From positions 191,898,370 through 191,962,369 of the forward strand of contig CM054115.1 in NCBI GenBank assembly GCA_028673005.1: 64,000 nucleotides of DNA, in the 5' to 3' direction. Shown here one piece after another: positions 44,917-57,639 of this stretch. Positions within the stretch are counted from its first letter, which is position 1; the number at the start of each line of letters is the position of its first letter. Source of the stretch: Tanypteryx hageni (Eukaryota > Arthropoda > Insecta > Odonata > Petaluridae). The notes under the pieces were generated by a model. It saw only the letters and a list, made by a program, of their open reading frames with translations, did not search any database and was not told where the DNA came from. Both the position numbers and the translations under genes were made by a program.

Positions 44917-45290
44917 TTATTTGCACTTTCAAAAATATTTAAATATAAAATGACAAATATGGTAATCATATAATAGGAGCATAAACGGAGTTGCCATAAT
45001 AAATAAATAAATACTGATTTTAATACATGAAAATTATTTTTTTAAATAAATAGAATAGCAAAACTTCACCTATTATGCTATATGCCAAAATATAAAGCAA
45101 TTTATTTTACAATTCAAGCAATAGCTCTGCAAGATTAATTATAAAATACATACATGCTTGACCGGAAGACTAATGCTCTATAAAGAGCATTTGCTATGCA
45201 CCAAAGCAGCATTATCGTAAAGATTAAATGGGAAATTCACACCCGAATAGGTATAATACGATTTCAGAGATAATCCTTGATTACATAAAT
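44917..45290. other. No gene recognised
   Basis: AT-rich spacer with a short AAATAAATAAAT run near 45000. Nothing else. Confidence 0.4.
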
Positions 45291-45294
45291 GTGG

Positions 45295-45545
45295 CTGTAG
45301 AGGAGAGAGAGAGGAATAGAAAGAAACGGGAGAGCATTGTGGGAAAGGTGCGCAAGAATGAGAATGGGAGGATTGCCTGAGACGAGAGTCAAATAAAATT
45401 GATTGATACAGAAGGTGAGATAGACGGGCAGAGATAAGTGGAGGAGAGGAAGGGAGTGTTGATACGGAGGGGGAAGGGAGGAAGCAGGGTAAAAGGAAAG
45501 CGGAGGAAGTTGGTATGAGGAGGGATGGAGAGGGAGATAGGAGAG
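45295..45545. repeat. Purine-rich tract
   Basis: GGAGAGAGAG and GGAGGG-rich on the plus strand, with overlapping Ser/Leu/Pro-rich frames on the minus strand that are compositional. It lies directly beside the CpG-rich patch at 45.6 kb. Confidence 0.75.
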
Positions 45546-45599
45546 GAGAAGATTCTTGAAATGGAGTTTGTTTGGAGGATAGATGAGCGAAGAAGGCTG

Positions 45600-46290
45600 T
45601 CGGAGTGCAAGTGTCACTGCCACGAGTGGAAAAAGAGCCTGCCGCTAGAAGGAAAGAAAAGAACGTACGAATTCATCGAGCGAATGAAGTGTGTGTCGTC
45701 AACAGCTCCATGAATAGAACACGAATATTATTTTCGAACCCGCTGCGGTTTGAAAACCTGAGTATAAGGACATTGTGTTGTGCGGCACCATACTTCGTAT
45801 CGAAGATTTTTAGAAATAATTCTTCCTTCGAATTTGATGCGAATCGCTTGTCATGAAAGTTACTGTCCTCAACAAAAACATTATCGTCGAGTTAAAAAAG
45901 AATCGCAGCATAAAATGCGAGAACGAGTGTTGTAATCGGGGTAACATTCTTCAAGTTGGAGTGACACAACTGCTGGGATTGCTTAGAGACTTTGTCGGGA
46001 TTTCGTCGGGAAACTTTGCGAAGTCCAAATCCTTCTCTTCTTCATTCGTCGTAAATCTTTCCGGGGCGCGCGGTGAACGGCGAATGCGCGATCGGTAATT
46101 CGGTGGCGACGAAGCCGACTACACAGGAAACGGAAGATCCGGTAGCTCCAAGTGTGCTGAATAAATACTGGAAGAAGTTTTGGGAGACGTTTCCGCTATC
46201 CGAAAACTCCGACCCGGAAAAAAAGAATATAGCTATCGTGTTGATTTGTATTTGTGTCTCCGAGCAAAGCGTAACTTAATCCTCGAAAGT
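45600..46290. other. CpG-rich patch
   Basis: Raised CG dinucleotide content, highest around 46050-46120 (GGGGCGCGCGGTGAACGGCG). Frames at 45605-45856, 45853-46098 and 46073-46279 overlap on the plus strand without any recognised domain; none can be called a gene. Composition and neighbouring GA tract resemble the 22.8-23.8 kb region. Confidence 0.4.
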
Positions 46291-46800
46291 TAAATGTAAA
46301 GGATGAAACAGGGAATAGAAATCATTTCTGGCGAATTTAAGCCCCAAATTCAGAAACTAATCGAAATGGTCTATTAATAGAGAGAGCAAGGAACTCGCAC
46401 TGTTTCTTTCTTCGAGATATAAGTAGGAATTAATTTCAATAATTTTATTCGGTGTTTTTGCTAATCATTTAACTTTAGTATTTTGACATTGGAAGACTAG
46501 TATTCATTCCTATTGCAACTGGTATTTCTTAGTTCATTTCTCCATTTTAGAAAACTTTACTTCCTCCGTGCAGCCGACTGTTCTTCGATTTCCGCTGTTG
46601 TTCTCCCACTTAACGACTCAATAAACGCCATTTACCTAAAAATTTTCTATCAGCCCCAATGTTTGGATATTTGTTAAAAATTGCTCTCGTTGCTCATTAT
46701 CTTCACCTAATTAATCAATAATTTTACCTCAATACGCAGTCTAATATAATAATACATATTTCTAGTTAATATCATTTATTATCTATAGCTATTACTCGAG

Positions 46801-47248
46801 GCCCGTTGCAGTACTTACTAAAAACACTTAGGGAACTTTGGGGGAAGTGGCCAGCTAAATTAGGAAACTCGTTTTTGAAATGTAGTAAAATTGAAGCATA
46901 TCAAAGATAAAATATAAATATGTACAAACTCAAATTAAACAACAGAATTGAAAGGAAGAATAAGAATCTTCATTTATTTATACGCTAAATTGTGCAAATC
47001 ATGAGTCATAGTCTCAATCGAAAGTTTTTTTTAATGTTCAATACGTAGGGGCTACACATCGTATTCCAGCCGATTATGCGTTAATCAAATGTAAAAACGA
47101 AAACTTTCCTATCTATCCCATGCGTTTTTTGGAGACGTCGTCCCATTTAAACCCTGCAAGAATTCGGTCCGAGTATTCAGGCGAAAGGTTTGCCGAAATC
47201 GAGAAGTCAGTTCCTGGTTTATTTACGTTCATGCCGAAAGGTGGCGTC
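46801..47248 (+). repeat. Dispersed repeat, copy 1
   Basis: Begins GCCCGTTGCAGTACTTACT and ends with CGAAATCGAGAAGTCAG and GGTGGCGTC. The same order of segments occurs at 48381-48658 in the same orientation. About 450 bp here; the second copy has an internal deletion. Next to it lies an AGGCAGGCAGGGACACAC-type motif (about 47270). Family unknown. Confidence 0.6.
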
Positions 47249-47339
47249 TCTCTAGGCTTCAGCCACAGGCAGGCAGGGACACACGCAGGGATGAACGCAG
47301 AGACAGCGGTTATAATATATTAGATTATATCTATTATAA

Positions 47340-47402
47340 ATAACTGCTTTATTACGGAGGATATATATACATATATATTTGTATATATATACACATACAT
47401 AT
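47340..47402. repeat. Imperfect TA/CA microsatellite
   Basis: GGATATATATACATATATAT-type run with CACATACATATG at the end. Confidence 0.7.
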
Positions 47403-48380
47403 GATGTAAAAGCTAAGGTATTTATAAATATGCCACCGTCCTCAAATTTGTCAAGATGATTGGTTATTAGGTACGACCAATCAGAAAAATCGAAAATTCC
47501 AAATTTTTCAATTTTTAATGAGGTATTTTTGACCCAAATATTTCATTTCGATAGTCCATATGAAAAACATGTATATCTGTGCAATTTTATATACTCGTAT
47601 TTGCATTTTTAAATTAGTTATGATTCAGAAATAAACTCGTGGCGAAAACAATTGTATAGCTAAAAGAATGAAGTTTCGTATTTTTAAAGACTAAATTCTA
47701 ATCGGTGCTGAATTGACGAAGAAATATGTTTTTAATAAAAAAAGCAGATGCTCAACAATAAAGAATTTCAGTTACCATCGCAACCAGGAATTCCAATGGG
47801 AATTGGCAATCCGTATTATAATAGCATCGATTTAATGCTTTTTAATAGGGGTCTTATTTTCCTATTGATTTAAAACAAAGACGTATACCTATAATGACAC
47901 TATAATTTTAAAACGGGATATATCTTATTGAATAAAAGGACGTTACTCCTTTCAATTATGGGGTTGATGAACTGCATATAATAATGGCTTTAATTTAGCG
48001 CTTCTATAGAGAATCAGTGAATTGTATTATAATGCAATTGCTTTAAAACTACGGTATAAACTTATATATACGTCAAAATCTAAAAACAGGAAATATTAGT
48101 GAGATTATAGAGTTCTTGATGCACTGAATCCCATCAAGATCCAACGGTGTTACTTTCGTTATGGATTTAAGTGCTTGCTGTATGTAAGCACCTACTACTT
48201 GTAGTTCTATAATTATTATTAGTTATATACAGGCATTTAAAGATACCTCGCAAAGATTCGAATCTGTGTGAAAAGAAGAAAAGTAGTTCTTGGCGGAGAG
48301 CCAACAGTATAAGCGCAGAAACAAATACAAGTCACATTTATAAAATATCGAGATTATTAGGATCATAAATACAATTAGGT

Positions 48381-48658
48381 GCCTGTTGCAGTACTTCCTT
48401 CAAACATCTAGAGAGCCTTGCGTGAAGTGACCCAATTCGAAAAAAATTGATACAAAGACTGATATTAGTTAAACCACTTTTATTGCCCCTTTTTAAATAA
48501 TCATATAGCTCATACAATTGATGCATTTTCATGACACGACTTCCAAATCAAAACCTGCAAGAGTTTTTGCCGAGTATTCAGGCAAAAGATTAGTAGAAAT
48601 CGAGCCGACCGTTCCTGATTTATTTGCATTAATAGTGGGAGGAGACGTCACTCGAGGA
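48381..48658 (+). repeat. Dispersed repeat, copy 2
   Basis: GCCTGTTGCAGTACTTCCTT at the start, GCCGAGTATTCAGGCAAAAG in the middle and GGAGACGTC at the end match the copy at 46801-47248. The 1.58-kb spacing is larger than an obvious tandem unit; an LTR pair is possible but no retroviral-type coding was found between. Confidence 0.6.
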
Positions 48659-48784
48659 TTAGTCTGTTTTTTCCTTCATTCGTTTTATTGTTAGCTTAGT
48701 GCAAATGGTCTTGAAGCCCTAGTTTAACAATGCAAAAATCCGAGATGAACTACGCTGGCTACCCTAGTAATCAGTAAAACCAAT

Positions 48785-50965
48785 ATTCAGGAACAGCATT
48801 AAGATCACCAAGGCATTGCCAGAAGCAGACATTTGTTCACATCACAGTCTTATAATAGTTGACGTAAGAACAAAGCTCAAAATAATAAGAAAAATGAGAA
48901 GAGATAGTCAGACGTTAACCTAGAAAAACTGAAAGAAAGGCAGGTTGTAGTCAGCATGATGTTGGAAGATCGCCTAAGAAATTAAAAAAAAAACAAAAGA
49001 CCGTGGATATAGAATGGGAAGAAATTAAAACCAGTATCAAGGATACCCTGGATAAAGAGATTGGAAAACAAGATAATAAAATCAGAAAACAATGGATCAC
49101 TAAGGAAATGCTGGAGAAAATGAATGAGAGATGAAAATGGAAAAACTCTAACAGTAAAGAAGGTAGAGCCAACTATAAACGTATAAATAATGAGTTGAGA
49201 AGTGTAACAGATAAAACCAGAGAAAATTGGGTGAAAGTAAAATGTAATGAAATACAACAAATGGTGAAGTTAAGACGGCATTAAATGATGTACGCTTAGG
49301 TACTAGAATTAGAAGATAAGAAGTATAATTGAATTCGTGGTAGAAGAATTATGAATACGGATGGGAAAATAATCTCAGAAAGAAACAGATTTAGAACAGA
49401 TAAGGGAAGAATACATTAGGGAAATATACAGCAACCCGGCAGGATCGTTAAAAATAGAACTGGAAGATAAGAAATATATTGGAGAAGATAACTTAGGACC
49501 ATGTATTATGAAGAGGGAAGTAGAAAAAGCGATAGTGGAACTAAATGCAGCAATGGAATACTGGTTAAGGCACTTAAAATCATGGGATCATAAGGAGAAA
49601 TTGCGAACCCAAAATAATTAATGAGATTTACGACACGGTAGAGTAGCCTTGGGATATCCTAGAAATAAAATTAATCCCTCTAAAGAAGAAACCAAAGGCA
49701 ATGCTGTGTAAAGTCTACAGAACGATATCCCTTCTGCCACACTTCGAAGATCATCACTAGGACTCTTAATAAAAGGCTGAATAAAAGGCACAAGAACTGC
49801 TAGGAGAGGATCAATTCGGTTTCAGAAAAGGACGAGGAACTAGAGATGCTATAGGGGTCATTAGAATCATATCAGAAAGGACAATAGATTACAGACAAGA
49901 TATCTGCATATGTTTCGTAGACGGACAGTAGGCCTATGATAGAGTAAATTGGGTAATGTTGATGAAGATATTAAAGCACATACGTAAGTGTAGACTGGAA
50001 AGACATGAGACTGATAAGGAATCTATATGTGAATCAAGTTGTAAATGTCAGGTTGGAGAAACTGGACACCTGCGGAGTACATATCGGAAGAGGAGTAAGA
50101 CAGGTCTTCTACCTAACGCCGATTCTATTCAATATAAATGGAGAAAGTCTAATGCAAGAAGCCTTAGAAGACACATGAGATTTCAAATTTGAAGGAAGGA
50201 TTATAGGAACAGTAATATACGTGAATGATCATGTACTTCTAACAAGAAATGAAGAGGAGCTCAAGAAAATGATAAATAGATTAGTAATAAACGGTAGAAA
50301 ACACGGTATGGAAATAAATATAGAAAAATCCAAGGTCATTTGAATATCGGGCGAAGAGAATCTGGAGGAATTGGAGGAAAGCCTTTAAAACTAGTTTCTT
50401 ACTATAAATACCTTGGAAGCATCATCAAAATGTACGGATGAGATCAGGGCTAGAATAGAAAAATCAAAAGCAGCTTTCAGAAGAACGAAATTACGGGGAA
50501 TATAATGGAAGATATCCGCAAGAAGTTCATTAAATGTACGGAGTATAGATTTGTACGGGGTATAAATTTTGATCCTAAGGAATAACGACATAAAATACTT
50601 GGAAAGCTTTAAAAGGTGGACTTGGTGGATAATGCTGAAGATAAAATAAACAGATATTATGAAAAACGATGAAATGCTCCGAACAGTAGGAGAAAAGCGA
50701 ATGATTAAACAGACTATTAGAAAGAGGAAGGCAAACTGGTTTGGACATTACTCGAGGATAGAGATTATGATTAAATACCTTTAAGAAGGAAAACTATATG
50801 GAAAAAGGGAAAGTGGTAGGAAAGGGTTTCACCTGATAGATGATTTTTAAGTGAAAGAGAGTTATCAAGATATGAAGAGGACATCTGAAAATAGGAGTAT
50901 ATGGAGATCTAGGTTTAGCCATGAATAACCAAGGACCTGCCTACGCACAGATTCCCTATGATTTT
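48785..50965 (+). mobile_element. RTE-like LINE relic, longest copy (copy 3)
   Basis: Shifted frames give ALPEADICSHHSLIIVDVRT near 48815 (end of the APE endonuclease; the SDH motif reads SHH), then DIEWEEIKTSIKDTLDKEIG near 49000, KQWITKEMLEKMNER near 49090, and SVTDKTRENWVKVKCNEIQ near 49205. Further on come FRKGRG-type text near 49825, AYDRVNW near 49930, GRGVRQ near 50090, YVND in place of YADD near 50217, ITIRKRKANWFGH-like text near 50715, and a 3' end near 50960. Many stops and frameshifts. It supplies the upstream parts missing from copies 1 and 2 and confirms they are one family with APE endonuclease plus reverse transcriptase. Confidence 0.8.
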
Positions 50966-52149
50966 AAATTACTTTGTATTCAAGAAGGTATTTCTTATAC
51001 TAAAATTTCTATTATTCTCTCACCTCCTCCTTTATATGGATATAAATGTGTGTACATAGGGATATATTTATAAAGGATATTTCTCTTTATTTCAAATTAA
51101 TGTTTTTTTCATCTGAACTGTTTATAAAATTTTCGCTGTTTTTCACCTCTCTTCTCCTGGTAGGTGTTTTCCGTATTGGGACATTTTTTCTGTGTTAAAA
51201 CATAACTGCTGCACAGTTTTTTCGACCCGCCGTGCTAACAATATTCTTTGGTAATCCTCTATGATCAGTTAACCAATAAATAATTAACGATCGTCTCCCG
51301 TTTTCTGACTCGCATATTCAAAAGACGAAATCTCTTTTTTCCTAGAGATTACTCTGGTGCGACGCAGCCAAAATCATTTATGGTATGAAGTACATTAGTT
51401 TATCTTAGTCTTCGTGAATTTTAACATTTTATCGACTGAACTATTAATTTTTCGCCTCCACCTTTCCATGCCATTACTTTTTCCCCATTCTCTCTCATTC
51501 TGTTCTCTTTTCCTCTTCATATCACCCTCTTTCCTCCTCACCCTCTCCCATACTCATTTACTTTATTTTACCTGGAGTTATGCAAACTTTATAAACTTTA
51601 TCGTGAGAATTGTATCTCAGTAGAATTTTATTAGCCTGAGATTAAAATAATTTCTGTAAGTTTTTAAAAAATGAATAACCAAATTATGTAACATTCTAGA
51701 ATATTATTTTCTCAGAATTTTTGAAGGTACTTTATAACTTCGTTCGCAAGAGTTCTTTTTCTCTAAAGAGTGCCCTATTCGCGTAGCGTGAAATACACTG
51801 TACTCCATATATGCAATATTCTTATTCGCGTGACCGGAAATATACCCGTAGTGGAAAGGAAAGAAAAAAGATATAGAAAGAGGAAGAAAGGAACTTCTCG
51901 ACCGTTTAGCGTGGGTGAGAGAGCTAAGGAAAGTTCGCCACTAAATTTCGGGGCAGTTTCTCTCCTGTGAAAAGTTAAATCAGACAATTGTGGATGGTTT
52001 AATTGCATCGTGTGTTTATACCCTTTCTTAAGATGGAAGGCGTACTTTTCGAGACTTAAGTGCAACAGTTTGGGGTCGTTTGGACGAAGTATTAGGAGGC
52101 AGAGAGGAAACGGAAAGACATAAAATAGACGCAATTTAGCAACTTTCCC
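50966..52149. other. No gene recognised; small CT tract
   Basis: AT-rich with a CT-rich piece at 51470-51555. The frames at 51770-51970 plus and 51775-52176 minus have no recognisable domain. Confidence 0.45.
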
Positions 52150-52625
52150 ATCCTTCTCTATTTTCTCTTGCTGCATTCTTCTCCTCGCCTCCTTCTTCTC
52201 TCTCTTTCTTACTAACCTTCTGTCTCACTGCCTCCCTCACTCTCATTCACACTTTATCAATCTCTCTTCCTCACTCTCTCTTTCCCACTTTCTTTCTCTT
52301 TCCCACTCTCGCCCATTATCTCTTTCCTACTATCTCACCCCTCTCTCCCTCCCTCTCTTTATCCCACGCTCTCTCCCACCCTCCTTCTCTCTCCCTCTCC
52401 ATCCCTCCATCTGTCTCACTCTCTCCATCTTTACTACCATATCTCCATCCGTCTCTTCCACCCTCTCTTCCTCCCTCTCTCTCTCTCCCTCACTCCCACC
52501 CTCTCTCTTCCTCTCTCTCTCCCCCTCCCTCTATCTTTCCTACCATATCTCCTTCCGTCTCTTTCACCCCCTCTTCCTTCCTCTCTCTCCCACCCTTCTC
52601 AACTATCCCTTCCCCTCTCTTTCAC
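52150..52625. repeat. Long pyrimidine tract with a 106-bp duplication
   Basis: About 475 bases almost entirely C and T on the plus strand. Within it, CTACCATATCTCCATCCGTC at about 52433 recurs as CTACCATATCTCCTTCCGTC at about 52539, indicating a tandem duplication of about 106 bp. No reading frame of interest. Confidence 0.85.
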
Positions 52626-54299
52626 ACACTCTTTCCGCACTGCTTAATGGCTTAATAAATCCGTCCCGTGGAAAACCTTTTATTTCGGAAAATAAGGGCA
52701 GGGCGAATCCTATATACGAAGTATGGATGTTATCATGTGAGTTTAATACTTCTGACAAGAAAATTATCTCACTTCTACGCACTCGAAGCCTGCTCGCTGA
52801 CCTAATTCGCAGTGATAGTAACTTCAACATGAACAAAAAAATATCGATATTCACTAATGTTTTTTGTACTGGATGAAATGAAGTTGCATATCCCTATTGA
52901 TACGTAGTGAGTGATGCTTTGAACAAAATATTTCTTCATGCCTTACAATGATTCAGATTTCCGAATGTTGCAATTTTTATCATTTTATTTTGCTGGCTGC
53001 CATTGGAATTTATTATTAAAAATAAATGCATTCATGTTTGCATCTTTTGCGCTTAAAGCATTTAATTGTCTCGGATTAATATTAGAAAATATTTTGCTAT
53101 TTCACAAAAAAATTCTAATACATTCCCAGAAAAATAACTTTCTAATTATAACATTGACTTGTGTTCTTGCGGCAGACTCCAAAAAATATGGAGTTATTCA
53201 TCAATAGGATTATCTTAAACATTTTTTCGTCCCAAAACAGAAAATTTATTTAACAAACAAAAATGATAATGCCTTCACTTGAAAAATCATACAAAATTAG
53301 ACATTTACAGACGTAACATAGTAAAGGTCTGTAAGCGACGTTAATCAGAGATTTATATAATACATTTACATACTATTTAAAAAGGACGAAATTAGATTTT
53401 TAAATTGGTCGTTTGAAATTTTTTCGATTAAATGTATGAAGTATACATTTTATGATGGAAGTCTTAAAATTCGTTTACAGGATCGCAAAATATTAACATG
53501 AAAAATTATTCTTTCACAAGCCTTTTAAAATGAGAAATTTACGCATTCAATGGTTGCCTCATGCACTGTTGCTTAACTTATTTGAATGAGCACATTATCG
53601 TTTCAGGATTAAAGGAGAACCTTTTCCCCCTTCCCCACATTTCCCCCTACCTTCTTCTTCCCTCCCAATATCTCTCCCTGCCAAAATCTCCCCCTCCCTT
53701 ATTCTCCCTCCCTCTCCCTCATTCTTCCCTTCCCCCCGCGTGTTTCTGCGGCCAATGTTTGCCCATCCAGTAAATTGTTAATTATCGAGCCAAAATATCG
53801 ACAGCCTCACAACTCTGTTATTGAGACTTCGTTCGAATTAATCAATTTGTTTATATAGATTAATTATCCATTTCTAAAGACAGAGCGATAGTTAAGTCTG
53901 CGGCTCAAATTTCACTACTACTCTTGGAATATTTTTGCAAATTAAAGTTCTCACCGGTAAATGTCTGCAAATGATTTATTAAGCGCATATTTTAGATATT
54001 GTATAGTTTCTCATTGAGGTTTGCCTGTGTGACTGTCTATGCACTTGCTTAAATTGAAATAGTGACGAAACTATACACGGTATGGTGCAAAAAGTTTAAT
54101 GATACATTTCTGTATTTATATCATTTTTACTTTTTCATATAAGTAGTACATTGAGAAAGTATTGCAATCGTGAAAAAAATTCGACTTCGAAATTTTGATG
54201 GAAATACACGTTATAGGTGTCCCAGAGTCCATAAAAGCGGTTTTCGCCAGGCCGTCTGTCCGTCTGTTGTCTGTTCGCTGTTCTAGGGCCCAAACGCGT
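52626..54299. other. No gene recognised; CT tract at 53620-53740
   Basis: AT-rich, with a CCCTCCC-rich pyrimidine stretch at 53620-53740. At 54225-54265, GCCGTCTGTCCGTCTGTTG is the dispersed repeat-end motif again. Frames such as 52938-53207 show no recognisable family. Confidence 0.45.
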
Positions 54300-54960
54300 A
54301 CATGAAATCGAATGATATTTCGTATTTTTGCAATATATCATTTTATGCAGATCGTTTTATAAAAAATTATGTAGCGCAAAAAATTAAGGGTAGTTAATTC
54401 TTGGCGATTTATAGAAAAATTTCATTTGCTCAAAAATGGTTACAGAAAATTCGATTAAAATAATATCAATTGTAGAGCATGATGTCACAAATAAAACTAT
54501 CTGAGCCATATATCTCTTGAATACTCTATTTGCCGTCCAGTGGTATTGAAATATACGCTAAGCTATCTTACCTAAGCATTATGACGTCACGCCTCCCCCG
54601 CGGTCCATTCACACTCTTACTACAGCCTTACGGTTAAAAAAAAATCGAATGATATCTCATATTTATTGATAATATTGTTTGCAAAAGACATACTGATGAG
54701 ATAAATGATATTGGAAAATAATTAAGGGTAGGGACATTACTCTTGAATATTTTGAAACAAAATTCATTTTACTCAAAAACGGCTTGTAGTATTTCGTTTA
54801 AAATCCATCCAAACGTACAGCCTGATGTCACAAATAATACTAACTAAGCCATATGACCCAAAAAAGTTACTATATATCGTCCAGTGGCATTATTTCCGTT
54901 CAAGACGCTCTGCGCACGCGTCAGAAGGGAGAGTTAATTTGGGGGTAAAAAGTGTAGTGA
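54300..54960 (+). repeat. Tandem duplication, 338-bp unit, two diverged copies
   Basis: ATTAAGGGTAG occurs at 54383 and 54721. GATGTCACAAATAA occurs at about 54481 and 54819, followed in each case by GAGCCATAT or AAGCCATAT and then CGTCCAGTGG. All spacings are close to 338 bp. Divergence is high. Non-coding. Confidence 0.75.
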
Positions 54961-55239
54961 GGTCAAACGTGTATACGTATATGAGAAAGTTTGTGCAATG
55001 TATATTGCGCCAGTTATCTTACTTTTTATTTCAATTTTGAGAAACACCCAGGTTTAGATTCGGACCGTTTTAAAATTTGGTTGTTTGTATATCTCCAAAG
55101 ATGTAAACGATGGAAAGCTGAAAATTTGAGAGTACATTTTAAAATTAATGCCGCGGAGTCTTAAAAAGTAAGAGTAAAGTCAACAAATAAAACTGTAATT
55201 TATTTTGAACAGAATACTTTTTAAACGGTTCAGAAAATA

Positions 55240-55639
<400 letters not shown>

Positions 55640-55677
55640 TCCATATATTCATTTTACCTTTCCTTTTCCGTAAGCTG

Positions 55678-55678
<1 letters not shown>

Positions 55679-55751
<73 letters not shown>
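55679..55751. repeat. (TA)n microsatellite
   Basis: Pure TA run of about 36 units, 40 bp after the foldback right arm. Confidence 0.95.
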
Positions 55752-55754
<3 letters not shown>

Positions 55755-55769
55755 GCCATATTAGCATAT

Positions 55770-56020
55770 TTGGAAAGGATAAACTAAACAGGGGTGCCAC
55801 AATTACAAATTAAACTCTTTCAGTTACTATGGATTTCGAAGGAATTGGTTCAACGGATGTCAATTAAATTGTATATACATGGTTTTTACAAAATGCCATA
55901 ATGAAATCAAGATTTAATGCGGGGCTTAAGAGCAGAGCTACCACGATTAATTAATAATAAAAATCATTTGCAACTTAAAAGAAAAATCATTCCCGAGCGT
56001 AGTCGGGCGTTTCTGTTAGA
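55770..56020 (-). repeat. Reverse copy of the 27-28.8 kb satellite family
   Basis: Read on the minus strand it gives TTGTGGCACCCCTGTTTAG, CGTGGTAGCTCTGCTCTTAA, CTTGATTTCATTATGGC and CCTTCGAAATCCATAGTAAC, the same landmarks as the array at 27-28.8 kb. At its outer end is CCCGACTACGCTCGGGA, a 5-bp-stem hairpin (CCCGA/TCGGG). About two monomers only, so the family also exists as a dispersed element. Confidence 0.7.
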
Positions 56021-57639
56021 ATAAACTAAAGTAGGGAAGAAAGAACACTAAGGTTATTTATAGAACGGCAATAAAAAAAAACTATAAGTCTGGCTAATTA
56101 TTTCAAAAGGTAAGTGGAAGACAGTTTTAATGGGCAGTTTTAAGTTTTCCGTTCTTTAAAATCTTTTTATGTATTCTGCTTATTCTCTATACTTAATGTT
56201 AATAGACAGCATAATGTGTTTTTCAATAAAAATGGAAATGAATAAATTGAAAATTAAAATAAGAAAACTTCTATAAAAATTCTTTAATTTAGACCAACAT
56301 TTATAATCATTAACTCTATCTCCCTTGAGCATCTATATGGTCATTTTTCTTTCCTTTCAATTGAAAATTTGTATGCATCAATTAAGCCAATTATACTTAT
56401 AAGATTATAATAACCCTTTCCATGTCTTACCAACACTTTTTATCGCAAAATTCTGTTTCAAAATCCGGGAACACATTTTGTTTCGCAGTTGTGGCTTTAA
56501 AATATTCACGTGACAAATTCGACCCTCAAAATCAGCCTTTGTATGGGATAACTTATGGGTAAGCAAAATTTGAATAAATCATCAAAGGTGTTTGTACCGG
56601 TTCCATCCTTAGAGCTTGAAATTCCTGCGCAAGTTTTTAATTTTTTTTGAGATTGATCACATAATATCATGCCGTTTCTTCCACTGAAATTTAATTTTAA
56701 TGAAATAACTATATTTTACTAGTGATTTCGTCTATTGTTTATTATGATTATTTGATAAAAAATACAGTAGCCAAATTTATAAATAAAAGATACTGGAAGA
56801 ATTTATTTATTTGGGAAAAAGATGGGAAGACTAAAAATATTGCATACCATTAAGCGCAGCAATAAAAATTAACGTGGTTTCATTAGCTGGTTTTAGTCTC
56901 AAATCTTCCTCAATATCTTTTTTTTTAGTTAAAATCTCGAACAACGACGTGTAATTTCAGCTAGTATTTATATTAATGAGAAGTAATTACAAAACTTATT
57001 AAAAATAGAAAACGTTATAATTTTGTTAATGTTCATGGATAACACTACATTTTCGAAATATTTAATTATTTGGATAAGTTTTAGAATACCTTAGTGTGAA
57101 AAACAAAAATCATTGTTTCGGTCACACAACGATCTGAATGACGCGGTCGTACCTCGACATCATACTACTCGAAAACACAGCTTACTAACAACTTGCGCTG
57201 ATTGCCTTTGGTTGTCTATTTTTTATTTTCAAATAAATTATCTCATGCCAGGAAAAATATGTGTTAATTTTCAGTTGTATAACTTTAAGAGCGAATTGAA
57301 ATAAGAAATGATATTTGATGAATCATTGAAAGTAAGTAAATACAAAGATATTACAAAATTACTCGTGAACAAAATACGAGTTTTTGATAATCTTAACTTC
57401 ACAGCAAAGAAAATTTGCAGATGAATGTAAAATGTTGATTTGACCAAACCAAATCGCTTCCCATCATACGAACCTGAGATTTGTTATTATATATAATTGG
57501 AAACAATATAATATACACCGCTTATTTTTGGGCAAGGTCTGCTGGGAATTAAATCAAGACCACGATAAAAAATTTTGGGCAAGCTGTGCAGTAATATCAA
57601 AATGATAACTTGAACTACATAGAAAAACGAAGTAGTTAA
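56021..57639. other. No gene recognised
   Basis: Very AT-rich. The short frame at 57113-57304 has no recognisable family. Confidence 0.45.

Noticed and set aside
54688..54716. CTGATGAGATA...GGAAAA, hammerhead-like, in the 338-bp repeat
   Set aside because: The core is absent from the other repeat copy and no flanking stems are seen; probably chance in AT-rich DNA.
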